Below are positions 44,729 to 63,627 of a stretch of 64,000 nucleotides of DNA, one piece after another. Location: contig NW_024470393.1 in the NCBI RefSeq assembly GCF_900496995.4, forward strand, positions 62,001 through 126,000, in the 5' to 3' direction. How positions within the stretch are numbered: position 1 is the stretch's first letter; every line of letters starts with the position of its first letter. The notes beneath the pieces were generated by a model. It was not told the origin of the DNA, did not search any database, and saw nothing but the letters and a program-made list of their open reading frames with translations. Position numbers and translations under genes: made by a program. Source of the stretch: Aquila chrysaetos chrysaetos (taxonomy: Eukaryota; Chordata; Aves; Accipitriformes; Accipitridae).

Positions 44729-44930
44729 CGGTCTGGGGTTATTTTTTTGGTCTGTTGGGGGGGAGGGGTGTAGTCTTACCCCTGCCTCCACACACATCCC
44801 CCCCTCCCCGTGGGGGGGCACAGGGACGGACAACCCCCCCCCCCCAAATTATATATAAGAGGAGGTTCGGCCCCCTCCCCCACCCCCAAATTGAGAGAAA
44901 AAGGAATAAAAAAAGTGCACTCTTGGTAAG
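44446..44930 (+). other. HUWE1: HUWE1 3' untranslated region
   Basis: Follows the TAG at 44443-44445. It contains G runs, an (AT)n patch near 44615, a T run of about 28 near 44695-44726, and ends near the AATAAA at 44905. Confidence 0.8.
44905..44910 (+). terminator. HUWE1 poly(A) signal
   Basis: AATAAA about 460 bases after the stop codon, the only canonical hexamer between the HUWE1 stop and the GNL3L promoter. Cleavage is expected near 44925-44935. Confidence 0.85.
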
Positions 44931-44990
44931 GGCAGTCCCGGTCGTTTTTGGGGGGGGAGGGAGGGGAAGGTGGGGGTGGTGTCATGGTAG

Positions 44991-45458
44991 CCGCCATCTT
45001 GGGGGGGGGGGCGGGTGGCAGGGTGGGGTGGGTCCGCCATCTTGAGTGTGGCTGTGACACGGCGCGGCGGCCATCTTGAGTGTGGCGGTAACGGGGGGGG
45101 GGGGGGTGGTGTCGGCCATCTTGAGTGTGGCCAGCGCACCACCTTCGGCACGGCGTGTCAGCCATCTTGGGTGTGGCGGCCGCCTTGGGTGCAGCAGGAG
45201 TCTCACCACAGCGCGGCGGCCATCTTGGCTGTGGCAACAGTCCTTTTTGCCGCCATCTTGGGTGTGGCGGTGGAGTCCTGTGGCGGCCATCTTGGGTGTG
45301 GCAGCGGAGCACGCTCGCCGGGAAATGCGGTGGTGCTTCACTAACAAGGGACGGAAGTTTCCCGGTCGCCCCGGAAGTGACGCCGAACTGACGCGAAACG
45401 CAGCACCAGAGGCGTGATCCCTCAGCCGGAGGGGGGGGGGGAACGACGCGACACAGCC
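44991..45458 (+). promoter_or_regulatory. GNL3L promoter: eight YY1-like motifs plus an ETS site
   Basis: Copies of C(C/G)GCCATCTTG or close variants lie at 44991, 45033, 45067, 45112, 45159, 45218, 45250 and 45284, all in the same orientation and most followed by GTGTGGC. The core GCCATCTT is the reverse of the AAGATGGC motif bound by YY1. A CCGGAAGTGACG element (ETS, overlapping a CRE-like TGACG) sits at 45371-45382. No TATA box is seen. The array spans the 530 bp between the HUWE1 poly(A) site and the GNL3L start. Confidence 0.75.
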
Positions 45459-48400
45459 ATGACCCGCTCCCGTCAGTCCTGGGGGGGTTGGGGGGGAGCC
45501 GGGGGGGTTTTGGGGGACACCCCCCTTCACTCTGCCCCTCTCCGCAGGGCGACAAGTCGAAGCTGCCCGAAAGAAGAGGGTCCAGGTGAGGGTCGACCCG
45601 CCGAGGGTTACCGCCCCCCCCCCCCGCCAAAGCCCGGGAGAGGGTCGGGGGGCACCGGTCTGGTTTGGGGGTGCCAGCCCCCCCATACCGTGTGTGTCCC
45701 CCAGGGAAAACGCGCGAAGGCAGCGGTTAAGAAGGACCCGGGGGTGCCACAGCTGGGCCGCTTCGCCGCCCACGTCCAGCAGCAGAACGAAAACAGGCAG
45801 AAAAGGGTAAAAAAAGAAAGAAATAGATCAATGGGGGGGGGGGGAAGTTTGGGGGTGCCCCCCCCCCGGGTTTTGAACCCCCACCACCACGTCCCCGCAG
45901 GCGGCAGAGGCCCGGCGTCGTCGGGAGGAGGCCCGGGAGACGGAGGTGGGACGGCGGCGGAGCCTGGCCGGGTTGCAGTATGACGCCCTGCGACGGCAGC
46001 GGGAGTTCGAGCGCAAGGTGGGATGTTGGGGTAGCCCTGTTTTTTTTTTGGGGGGGGGGGGGTGTCTTTCAGATAGCAGGGTGCCCTCCCCCATAACACG
46101 GGGTGTCGTGTAGGAGGTGGTGACGACCCAGCCTGACGCACAAGAAGAGGCCTCGCTGCGGCAGTACGGGAGGGAGTTGCGCAAGGTCAGTCCTTGGAGG
46201 GGGAGTGGTGGGGTTTTGGGGGGGGGGGGGGTCTCCCCCCACCCTGAACCCCCTTTTTTTGGTAGGTGTTGGCGGCATCTGATGTGGTCCTGGAGGTGCT
46301 GGATGCCCGTGACCCCCAGGGCTGCCGCAGCCCGCAGCTGGAGGCCGCCGTCCGGCAGGCCGGGCACCGCCAGCGCCTGGTGCTCGTCCTTAACAAGATC
46401 GGTATGGGGCGGGTGTTTGAGGAGGGCGAGATTTATTGGGAGCCATGGGGGTCCCTATTTCCTGCACACGATTGGGAGACACCCTTTTTTTGTCTCTTTT
46501 TGCCACCCTACCACCCCCAGATCTGGTGCCGCGGGACGTGGTGGCGGCGTGGCTGAAGTACCTGCGAGCCGAGTTCCCCACCGTGGCTTTCAAGGCGTGC
46601 ACACAGCAGCAGAGCCGCAACCTGGTGGGGTCCCTGGAAGGAAAAAGAGGGGGGGGGAGTTGATTTATGGTGGGGGTCACAGCAGGGACACCCCCTCACC
46701 CTGATGTACCCCCCACTCTGACCCTACAGAAGCAGAGCCGGCTGCCGGCAGCGACGGCCCCGGAGGAGGTCCTGGCCGGGGGAGCCTGCGTGGGTGCCGA
46801 CTGTTTACTCCGCGTCCTGGCCAACTACAGCCGCTCCGGGGAGGTGAAAACGACCATCACCGTGGGTGTCGTGGGTGAGCGGGGGGGGGTCTGCAAGAGG
46901 GGGCGGGGGCAGGCTTTGGGGATACACTGCTGATTGCTACCCCCCCGCCTCCCAGGGTACCCCAACGTGGGCAAGAGCAGCCTCATCAACAGCCTGAAGC
47001 GGAGCCGGGCCTGCGGGGTGGGGGCTGCACCGGGTGTCACCAGGTGAGCCCCGCCCCCGGGGGTGGGGGGAGGAGCCTGCACTGACCCCACCCCTCCGCA
47101 TGGGAGGGGTTTGTGAAGCCCCGCCCCCCCCCCCTTGACCCCACCCCCTTTTAGGTGCCTGCAGGCAGTGCAGCTGGACCGACACATCCAACTGTTGGAC
47201 TGTCCCGGAGTCGTCATGGCGACGGGGGCCCCCCCCGCCGCCGCCCCCCTGAGGGGAGCCCTGGCCCCCCAACGCCTACGGGACCCCCTGAGCCCCGCCG
47301 CCGCCATCCTGCGCCGCTGCCCCCCCGAGCAGGTGGGTGGGGGACCTCCCCAGGGGGAGTGGAGACACCCCCCCCCCCCCCTTGGGGGCTTAGGCCTGCC
47401 GTCATGGCAACTGGGGAGTCTGGGGGGGCTTAGGCCTGTCGCCATGGCGACTAGGGGTGTTGGGGACCCCCCCACTGGGGGCTCAGACCTGTCACCATGG
47501 CGCCTAGGGGTGTTGGGTACCCCCCCTTGGGGGTTAGGCCTGTTGCCATGGTGACTAAGGGTGTTGGAGACCCCCCTTTGGGGGGACTAAGGGTATACGG
47601 GGACCCCTTTTGCTGTGGCAACGGTGAGGGTTGGGTTGGTTTTTTTGGGGGGGGGGGGCCCCCTCTTTTGGCATTTCCACCCCATTTTGGGCCCAAAGTG
47701 GGGAGCTAAAGGGAGGAGTGTGGGCTGCAGAGTGACAACAGCGTGGGAGGAGGTGACAAAACGCTGTGTGTGTGTTATCCCGTGTTTCCCCACCCCAAAA
47801 CAGCTGAGCGAGCTTTACGGGGTCCCCCCCTGTGCTGACCCCCGGGAATTCCTGTCCCACCTGGCCCGACGACAGGGCCGGCTCCGTCCCGGGGGGCTGC
47901 CAGACCCCCACGCCGCCGCCGTGGCCCTGCTGCGTGACTGGACCAGGTGGGTGAGTTGGGGGGGGGGGGAGCTGGGGGGGGTCTCCCCACACCCTGAACC
48001 CCTTTTTAGGGGGCTAGAGGGGTGTCCCCGCTCCCTGACCCACTTTGGAGGGGGAGCTGGAGGGGGTCTCCCCACTCCCTGACCTCCCCCTTTTCTGCTG
48101 CAGCGGGAAGATCTCCTACTACACCCACCCCCCTGAAACGCGGGGGGTGCAGCTGGAGGCCCAAATCCTGACGGCTCTGGGACCGGCGCTTGACCTGGAG
48201 GCACTGGAGAGGGGCGATGCTGAGGCACTGGCAGGTGAGAAGTAGGGGATACCCCCCGCCTTTGCATGGTGGGGTGACACACACACCCCCCCCCCTTAAA
48301 GCTCACCTGACACCTCCCCCCCCCCGTAGCTGTACCAGTGACGGTGACGGGTATTGGGCTGTCCCCGTGTGTCCCCGAGGTGGAGGAAGAGGAGGAGAAA

Positions 48401-48889
48401 TCCGGCGGGGAGGAAGAAGTAGCCATGGAGGATGATGATGGCGACCTGGAGGTGCAGAAAGAATTGGGGGTTTGCTGAGGGATTGGGTTTTTTTGGAGGG
48501 GGTGGGGCTGATGGGTTTATCTTTGATGCCTTCCACCCCAGCTCGGCACGGTGACGGTGGAGCTGAAGCCCCGGGTGAAGACGGCGGGCAGCGGGGAAGG
48601 GTCCACAATCCGTGCCCCCCGTTTGGAGGAGGTGGCCGCCCTCCACCCCCTGTTACAGGGCCAGGGGCTGCGTGCTGCCAGCAAACGGAGGAAAAAGCTA
48701 CAAAAAAGAGCGGGTGAGTAAAGACACCTCCTTTTCCCAAGCCCCCAAAACCCCTGTGAACTCCCCAAAACCTCCCTGACCCCCTCCAAAATCCTTCTGG
48801 TCCCCCCCAAACTGGGACTGTCCCCCCATCCTGCAGAGAAAATCGCCACAAAGCTTTCGGAGACACTGGAGGCGGCCATGCAGTTCTGA
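45459..48889 (+). CDS. GNL3L: GNL3L, nucleolar circularly permuted GTPase
   Basis: Exons: 45459-45486 (uncertain), 45548-45585, 45705-45806, 45901-46017, 46114-46185, 46266-46401, 46521-46624, 46730-46874, 46956-47043, 47155-47332, 47804-47946, 48104-48234, 48330-48451, 48542-48713, 48837-48889; about 542 residues against 582 in human. GTPase motifs come in permuted order: VLDARDP (G5-like), VLVLNKIDLVP (G4), [20 protein letters not shown] (G1), PGVTR (G2) and LLDCPGV (G3), as in the YlqF/nucleostemin family. The basic N-terminus ([17 protein letters not shown]) fits nucleolar targeting. The C-terminal [14 protein letters not shown] matches human GNL3L rather than GNL3. GNL3L acts in ribosome biogenesis and telomere-protein regulation. 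The first exon is set only by phase, and its donor is weak. Confidence 0.93.
47333..47803 (+). repeat. Minisatellite in GNL3L intron
   Basis: Units of about 55-60 bp containing ttaggcctgtcgccatggcg and ctaggggtgttgggg recur about five times between 47385 and 47600. The last 200 bp are unique. No exon is seen. Confidence 0.8.
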
Positions 48890-48961
48890 AGACGAGGTGG
48901 TTGCAGCGAAGATTTATTATTTTTTTAAAGCAAGAAAAGGTTAAAAAAGCACCCTTTTTAA

Positions 48962-48967
48962 AATAAA
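48962..48967 (+). terminator. GNL3L poly(A) signal
   Basis: AATAAA 73 bases after the TGA at 48887-48889. Confidence 0.85.
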
Positions 48968-48984
48968 AGCAAGGGCAGTATAGG

Positions 48985-49860
48985 GGTGCATCTGGGAGGT
49001 ACAGTTTTTTTGGGGGGGGGGGTGTCTGGGGGTCTCTCAACCTGGAGGTTGGATTGTAGAGGCTTGGAGGGGGGGAAGGAGAGGGCCCCCCAAATCCCTA
49101 TGGAGGTTTTGGGGGGCTCATCCCATTTCATCAGCTGGGGGGGGTGTCACAGAATAGGGATGTGTCCCCCCCCCAGTTTTGGGGGGAGCCCCATTTTTCC
49201 AGCTGACTCAGCAAAGGCAGTGCTCAGCTACTAAACGCCAAAATTGGGATCAAGGGGGGCTCAACTGGGGGGGGGGGGGATATGACAGTCGGGGGGGTAC
49301 TCTATTCCTTAGCCTTTTCCAATCTCTATGGGGCAGCCTATACCCCCACTTGACACCAAATGAGCCACCTCAACCATACAGAGCACCCCAAAAGCCATCC
49401 TGCATCCCCACCACCACACCCCGCTGCTCCCCAAAACCTCTTGTACACCCCCAAAAGGAACAGGGTCACCCCCCAAAGTTCTCCACCGTACCCCTTCATG
49501 GTGTCCTCAGCTGCACAGGCAAGTGATGAAGGCTTCCCTGCGGTTTTGGGGTGCGGGGTACACCCCCCACACACCGCACCGGGATGGCCGTGAGCAACGA
49601 GCTTCCCTCAGCCTCGGCCGCCATTTTGTCGCCTCTTCCTCCCCCTCAGCGGAGGGCTCTGGAGGCACGGGGGCAACAGAGGTGCTTTAAGTACCTTTAT
49701 TTAGGCGAAGGGAAGGGTAAAATCGGCCATTTTGGGTTGTTTGGGGGTGTTTTTATCTCGTTTTTAGCGGTGGATGCGACGCGGGGCTGCTGTTGGGCGC
49801 CATTTTGTCTCCCTGAGGGGACGGGGGCGGGGGGCGGCGCGCGCGCGCAGGGCTTTTCCC
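48985..49860. other. Intergenic region between GNL3L and the MAGE gene
   Basis: No supported gene. It contains G runs (49010-49020, 49267-49280), a C/A-rich stretch at 49350-49570 and a GCCGCCATTTTG element near 49618. TTTATT near 49697 would be an AATAAA on the minus strand, but no minus-strand exon with a conserved product leads to it. Confidence 0.6.
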
Positions 49861-50293
49861 GCCTTTTTTGCCACCTGAAGGGAGGGGGGGGGGGGGGGGG
49901 GGGTCGCGAGGCGCGCCTCGCGGCCGCCGGCCCGCACGTGCAAACGGGGAGGGGCGGAACGAAGCGCGGCGGCCGCTCGCCCAGTCGCGGTGCGACAAAA
50001 ACGGGGTGGGTGGGGAGAAAGGAGGTGCTCGGGCCAATAGGAGGCGGGGCGGGTTGGTGTGGGCGGGGCCGCTGCGGGCGCATGCGCAAAGCGAGAGCCA
50101 GCGCGCAGGCGCGGTGTGAGGGAAGCGGGTAACGGCGGCGGGGCCGGGTCCTTTTAACGGGCCTTGGGGGGGGGTTGAGGGAGGGTTCTGTGGCCTGGTT
50201 GAAGCGGGAGAGGCGGGGAGGGGATGTGGGGAACATCCATTCGCAGTTTCAGCCCTCCTGGCGCTTCTTTTCTCCTCAGAGCTGCTGTGAGAA
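49860..50293 (+). promoter_or_regulatory. CpG-island promoter of the MAGE/NSMCE3 gene
   Basis: CpG density is very high from about 49800 to 50160. A CCAAT box lies at 50034-50038, GC boxes (GGCGGGGCGGG) just after 50042, and a perfect NRF1-type palindrome GCGCATGCGCA at 50078-50088, about 200 bp before the ATG. No TATA box is seen. This is a typical housekeeping promoter. Confidence 0.75.
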
Positions 50294-52110
50294 ATGTCGC
50301 AGAGGAAGCGCAGTAAAGGGTCGGGTTTGTCTCAGGTAAAAGGCTGCCTCCTCGCCATTTCTGCGTTCTTTCTTCCTTTTCCCACCTGAGTGTGGGGTTC
50401 CCTCTCTACAGCAGCAGTATGTTCTTGGTCTTTCGCTTCAGGGCGGTGATGGGGATGAGGATTTTAACCAGAGCCAGATGCCAACGCACAGCCAGGTGCA
50501 GAGGAACCTGGAGAGGCGCTCCCAGGATCAAGTGAATCAGAAGGTGGGTCGAGGCAATCCCCTCTCCTGGAGTGATGTATCTTATCTTTTCTGTTATCTT
50601 CTAGTTCTCCGCCTTTCCCCTGTCTTTGCCTCGCAGGTGAGCGAGCTAGTTCAGTTCTTGCTTGTGAAAGACCAGAAAAAAATCCCCATCAAGAGAGCAG
50701 GTGAGTTTAGGGGACCCCAAAAACCTTAGTGCCCTTGGGGAGTTCAGGTATCCAGGGTCTCTCAGGGATTCCCTCCCCTTTCCGTGTAGATATGCTGAAG
50801 AAAGTCATCCGGGAATACAGAGATGTCTACTCAGAGATTGTCAACCGGGCGGGCAAGACCCTGCAGCAGGTGGGGGTATTTTTTTGGGCGGGGGGAGGGG
50901 CAGAAACCCCCTGCTAGATTAACCCTTTGCTTTTTGCAGGTATTTGGGTTGCAGCTGGTGGAGATTGACACCAAACACCATATCTACATCCTCACCAGCG
51001 ACCTGCCCCGTGCCGAGGGGGAGAACCTGCACCGGTGAGGGGCTACTGCTGGGTAATTGGGGGGGGGGGGAGCAGACCCCATCAGCGTGTGTCCCCCGCT
51101 CACGTGGGTGACACACATTTCTCTCTGCTGCAGGGACAACCAGACAGCAAAGCTAGGGCTGCTCCTCATCATCCTCAGCTTCATATTCATGAAGGGCAAC
51201 ACGGCCAAAGATGGTGAACCCCCCCCCCCCCCGGCTTTCTGTACCCCACTCCCCCTTTGTGCCACCCCCCCCACCACTGACACCCCCTCTTCCAGGTGCT
51301 GTCTGGGAATTTCTCCGCCGGCTCCGGGTGCAACCAGGGTAGGATACTGGGGGGGACATGCACATACACAGATAATGGGGGGACACGGGTCTCGTTGCTG
51401 CCGCACCTCGTTAACCCCACCGCCCTCAGGGAACGACACGAGGTCTTCGGCGATGTCAAGAAGTTGGTGACAGAGGAGTTTGTGCGGCAGAAGTGAGTCT
51501 GGGGATCCATTTTTCCAGACTGTGGGGGGTGGGGGGTGTCCCCCCCTGCCTTTTTCCAGACCCTGGGGTTGCCCCTGTCCCCGTCGTGTTGTTCCCCCCC
51601 CCCCCCCCCCCCCCAAAAAACCCCGGTGCGCACAGAGCAGCCCCGGCACCAGTCTCAGCCGGGCTGTTTATACCGTACCGCAGATCAAAAAAAAAAAAAA
51701 AAACCAACCTGCGGCCCCCCCCGCCTCCCCCCAGCGACTTGAGAGGTCTGTTGTGGGGCTGGGGAGCGCCGGACAACCCCTCTGGGGTACCCAAAAGGTG
51801 TTGGGGGGTTTCACCATGCCCCCCCCCCCTTGCAGGTATTTAGAGATCACCCCCATCCCCCTGACAGACCCCCCCGAATTCAGTTACCAGTGGGGGCCGC
51901 GGGCGGCCAAGGAGACCTCCAAAAGGGACGTGCTGCGCTTCGTGGCAAAGGTGAGGCTGTGTTGGGGGGTGGCCCTGGGTTTTGGGGGGGCCCGGGGCTC
52001 GATTTAACAACCCCCCTCTCTTTTTCTTCCCCCCCCCCCCCCCCCAGATCCAAGGGAAGGATCCCACGTTTTGGATGAGCCAGTACAACGAGGCCGAGGC
52101 CACCCCCTGA
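50294..52110 (+). CDS. NSMCE3: Multi-exon MAGE family gene, NSMCE3 (SMC5/6 subunit) type
   Basis: Exons: 50294-50335, 50442-50543, 50637-50700, 50790-50869, 50940-51034, 51134-51213, 51296-51338, 51430-51492, 51836-51950, 52048-52110; 248 residues, all phases close. A short charged N-terminus ([14 protein letters not shown]) precedes the MAGE homology domain: [20 protein letters not shown], the winged-helix signature [43 protein letters not shown] and [23 protein letters not shown]3/MAGE-G1 binds NSE1 and NSE4 in the SMC5/6 complex and stimulates NSE1 ubiquitin-ligase activity. Non-mammals usually have a single MAGE gene that is orthologous to the whole mammalian family, so NSMCE3 is a functional rather than strict one-to-one name. 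Mammalian NSMCE3 itself is an intronless copy. Confidence 0.9.
51493..51835 (+). other. Intron of the MAGE gene
   Basis: GC-rich, with a C run near 51595, an A run at 51688-51704 and another C run before the acceptor. No exon or repeat array is seen. Confidence 0.6.
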
Positions 52111-52142
52111 CCCCCCCAAACCCTGGCATTCCCCCCCCCCAA

Positions 52143-52148
52143 AATAAA
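52143..52148 (+). terminator. MAGE/NSMCE3 poly(A) signal
   Basis: AATAAA 33 bases after the TGA at 52108-52110. It lies 105 bases from the PFKFB1 stop codon on the other strand. Confidence 0.85.
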
Positions 52149-52207
52149 GGTGCCCTTTTGGGGTGCAGCCCTGCAACTTCCAGGCTCAGTGCTTCGTTAA
52201 GGCAAGG

Positions 52208-52213
52208 TTTAAT
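52208..52213 (-). terminator. Probable PFKFB1 poly(A) signal (ATTAAA)
   Basis: On the minus strand ATTAAA occurs 40 bases after the PFKFB1 stop (52253). No AATAAA occurs earlier. Transcripts of PFKFB1 and the MAGE gene would end within about 30 bases of each other or overlap. Confidence 0.6.
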
Positions 52214-52252
52214 TTGGGGGGGGGCCCTGGGCCCCCCCTTGCCGAGGACCCC

Positions 52253-55953
<3,701 letters not shown>

Positions 55954-56426
55954 TTTGGCGGGGGGGGGGGTGGGAAACGGGTGCTGCGGTTGCCCCCCGG
56001 GAAGGTCAGAGGTAATGCTATACCCTGGCCGGTCGCCACGTTAGGAGGGAGGATGGGACAAGGCGGGGGGGGGGGCAGTGGGGGCCCCCCCAGGGTCCTG
56101 ATCCTATCCCCTGGAGGGGAGGGGGTGTCCCCATTCTGTCCCCTTTTTTTTGGGGGGGGGGGTGGTCTTAATGTTGCCCCCTCCGGGGGGGTCTTGACCC
56201 CATCCCCCTTGGAGGGGGGGGTGTCCCCATCCTGTCCCCCCTCCCCTTGGGGGGGGGGGAGGTCCCCCCATCCTCTCCCCCATAGGACTCCCCACCCGTG
56301 TGTGTGTATGTCGTGTGTGTCCCCCCCCTCTTCCCTCCCCCCCCCCCCGGCCCTCCCACGATCCCTCCCGAGCTCCGCCCCCCCCCCCCCCCCCCCGCTC
56401 GCATTGGCCGGGCAGCGGGAGGAACG
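55954..56426. promoter_or_regulatory. Head-to-head promoter interval of PFKFB1 and HSD17B10
   Basis: The two start codons are 473 bp apart on opposite strands. The interval is GC-rich with many C and G runs and a (GT)n patch near 56299-56320. An ATTGG (CCAAT reverse) at 56403-56407 and a GATGGCGGCCAT overlap at the HSD17B10 start are the only clear elements; no TATA box is seen. Confidence 0.6.
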
Positions 56427-58409
<1,983 letters not shown>

Positions 58410-58745
58410 TTTTTTTTTGGGAGGGGGGGGCCCGTATCCCAATTTTGGGGTGTTGGGGGGGGGGGTGTCCACAGTGGGGAATGCTCCCTGTAACCCCAGG
58501 GGTGGATGGCCATGAAGCTCCCTGGGGTGAGTGGGGGGGATGACACGTGGATTGGGGACACCTCCATGAGTGCCCTCCCCCCCCCGCCACGAGTGGGGAT
58601 ACCCCTGGGATTTGGGGGATCCCCCCCTCCCCAGAATGTGCACCGGGGGCACCCCTGGGAGCTGGGACACCCCACGATAGGGACACTCCACGGGACCCAT
58701 CCTGGGCGTGGGGACCCCCCCCCGTGGGGACCCCCCTTCCCCCGC

Positions 58746-58751
58746 AATAAA
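58746..58751 (+). terminator. HSD17B10 poly(A) signal
   Basis: AATAAA about 340 bases after the TAA at 58407-58409. The 3' UTR between is GC-rich with no second reading frame of note. Confidence 0.8.
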
Positions 58752-58759
58752 GCGTGTTC

Positions 58760-59237
58760 AGCCACGCCGCCTCTGTGTGCTCTGCGCTGCCCCGCCTTTC
58801 CTCCCTCCCCATTGGCTCACGGCGCTGTCAATCCGTTGCGCCGCTAAGCGCGATTGGGTAGGGAAGGGGGTGGGAGAAGGTAAAGCTCGTCCCAGCCTCC
58901 CCCCCCCTCCGCCCCTTCCCCGGGGTGCAGCTGTGATTGGTTGGCAGCAGTTGAGCGGTGGGTTTGGCTGGGGTCCGCGTGACTCGCGCGGAGGTCGTCT
59001 CTGATTGGTTGAGGGCAAAGGGTAGAGTGGGGCGTGGCTAGTCCCGTCTCCGCCCCCCCAAGCTCCAGTCACTGATTGGCTAAGGCGGCTGTCAGTACGT
59101 CGCGAGGCGGGATGAGCAGGGGGGCTGGATAAGCGGGTGGACGGGCTTAGCGCTGATTGGTCGGGGTGACTCCTTCCGCCGGAAGCGGCGCCAGAGGGGA
59201 GAGGGAAGGCGGCGGAACCGGCGGGGCGGCCGCAGCC
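58760..59237 (+). promoter_or_regulatory. NAA10 promoter with six CCAAT (ATTGG) boxes
   Basis: ATTGG occurs at 58811, 58853, 58936, 59004, 59075 and 59156, all in the same orientation. Most are in a GATTGG context (CTGATTGG at the last three) that fits NF-Y. The spacing of the last five is 68-83 bp. The region is CpG-rich, has no TATA box, and lies between the HSD17B10 poly(A) signal and the NAA10 ATG. Confidence 0.75.
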
Positions 59238-62606
<3,369 letters not shown>

Positions 62607-62704
62607 GGGCCCCCCCAAATTTGGGACACCTGCCCCAAATATGGGAGCCCCCCCCCCCGACCCTGAGACCCCCCCAGACTCCCCCTTGGTGCTGGGGGGG
62701 GGGC

Positions 62705-62710
62705 AATAAA
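62705..62710 (+). terminator. NAA10 poly(A) signal
   Basis: AATAAA 99 bases after the TAG at 62604-62606. Confidence 0.85.
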
Positions 62711-62759
62711 CCCCCTCCCTCTCCAGCCCATGCCTCTTTTCTCCCCCCCCTCCTGTAGT

Positions 62760-63086
62760 CTGGGGGGCTTGTGGTCCTGGGGGGGGGGGGGGGTTGTGGG
62801 TGGGTAATGTGGGGGGGGGGATCTCTCGCTGCCCCCCCCCCGCGGCCATAGAGGTGGCTGTGGGGAAGGGAGGAGGAATGAGGGGGCGTGGTATCGCCTG
62901 GCCGCGCCTCTCCCCGCGTCGGCCACGCCCCCCCATAGCTGCCTGATGTTGCTAGAGGGTGGTTAAGAGTGGGGGCGTGGCCTGCGCTTCTCCCTCACCC
63001 GCTGATTGGTGGCGGCGCGGCCTCGCAGTTTACGCGCCCCGCCTCCTTCCCTCTGATTGGCGGAGGCGCGGCGTTGCGGCGCCGCC
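62760..63086 (+). promoter_or_regulatory. Promoter region of the NUDT16-like gene
   Basis: Two GATTGG elements at 63004-63009 and 63055-63060, each followed by a GGCGGCGCGG or CGGAGGCGCGG box, sit within 90 bp of the ATG in CpG-rich sequence. GCCGCCATG around 63081 places a GCCGCC Kozak context directly at the start codon. Confidence 0.6.
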
Positions 63087-63627
63087 ATGTGGGAGAGAGG
63101 GGAGCAAGCGCCGCTAAGCCGAGCGGAGGCTTTGGCCTTGGGCCGGAATGGTACCGGGAACCGGGCAGCAGGAGCGGGCTGGCGGCACGCCTGCCACGTC
63201 ATGCTGTACGCCCCTCTACCCACCGGCTCCCCACCGCCTGGCTACGCCGTACTGGTGCGTACTGGTGAAGCGGGGGAGGGAGAAACCCCCCCTCCTTGCC
63301 GGTTTTCGTGACTGATCCCTGCCGCTCCGGTAGATGCAACTGCGGTTCGACGGGCGGTTCGGGTTCCCGGGGGGGCTGGTGGAACCCGACGGGGAATCGC
63401 TGGAAGCCGGCTTACACCGAGAACTACGGGAAGAACTAGGCCCGGCGACGGCCGGTTTACGTTTACGACCCCGCCACCATCGGGGCGCGAGGGTTTGGCC
63501 GGCGGGTGGCACCGGAAGCGGAAGTGACGCCGGGCTCGTGACGCATTTCTACATCCGGCGCTTATCCTGGGAGGAACTGGTGGCCATCGAGAGGGGCGGC
63601 CCGCGGGCACCGGAGCACGGCCTGGAG
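63087..63627 (+). CDS. NUDT16: NUDT16-like Nudix hydrolase (3' partial)
   Basis: Two exons are visible, 63087-63254 and 63334-63627, in phase; the rest lies beyond the window. The N-terminus reads LSRAEALALGRN and GWRHACHVMLYAPLPTG; then YAVL joins MQLRFDGRFGFPGGLVEPDG, followed by the Nudix-box core RELREELG and GLVTHFYIRRLSWEELVAIE, ending HGLEV. Human NUDT16 (U8 snoRNA and mRNA decapping, also IDP hydrolysis) has the same order of motifs, including HACHALLYAP, MQMRFDGRLGFPGG and KDHGLEVLG. A Gly/Ala/Pro-rich insert (VWPAGGTGSGSDAG) replaces a shorter human stretch. A second GT at 63261 could serve as donor, but the conserved L|MQ join favours 63254. A NUDT16-family paralogue cannot be excluded. 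Confidence 0.85.

Noticed and set aside
45459-48889. Calling this gene GNL3 (nucleostemin) instead of GNL3L
   Set aside because: The C-terminal [14 protein letters not shown], the [12 protein letters not shown] context and the neighbours (MAGE, PFKFB1) fit GNL3L; the GNL3-specific acidic tail is absent.
49697-50236. Minus-strand frame of 179 codons ending near a reverse AATAAA
   Set aside because: It spans the CpG island of the MAGE gene, is Pro/Arg-rich as expected from composition, shows no known domain and has no splice or start context. A promoter-antisense RNA is possible but not shown.
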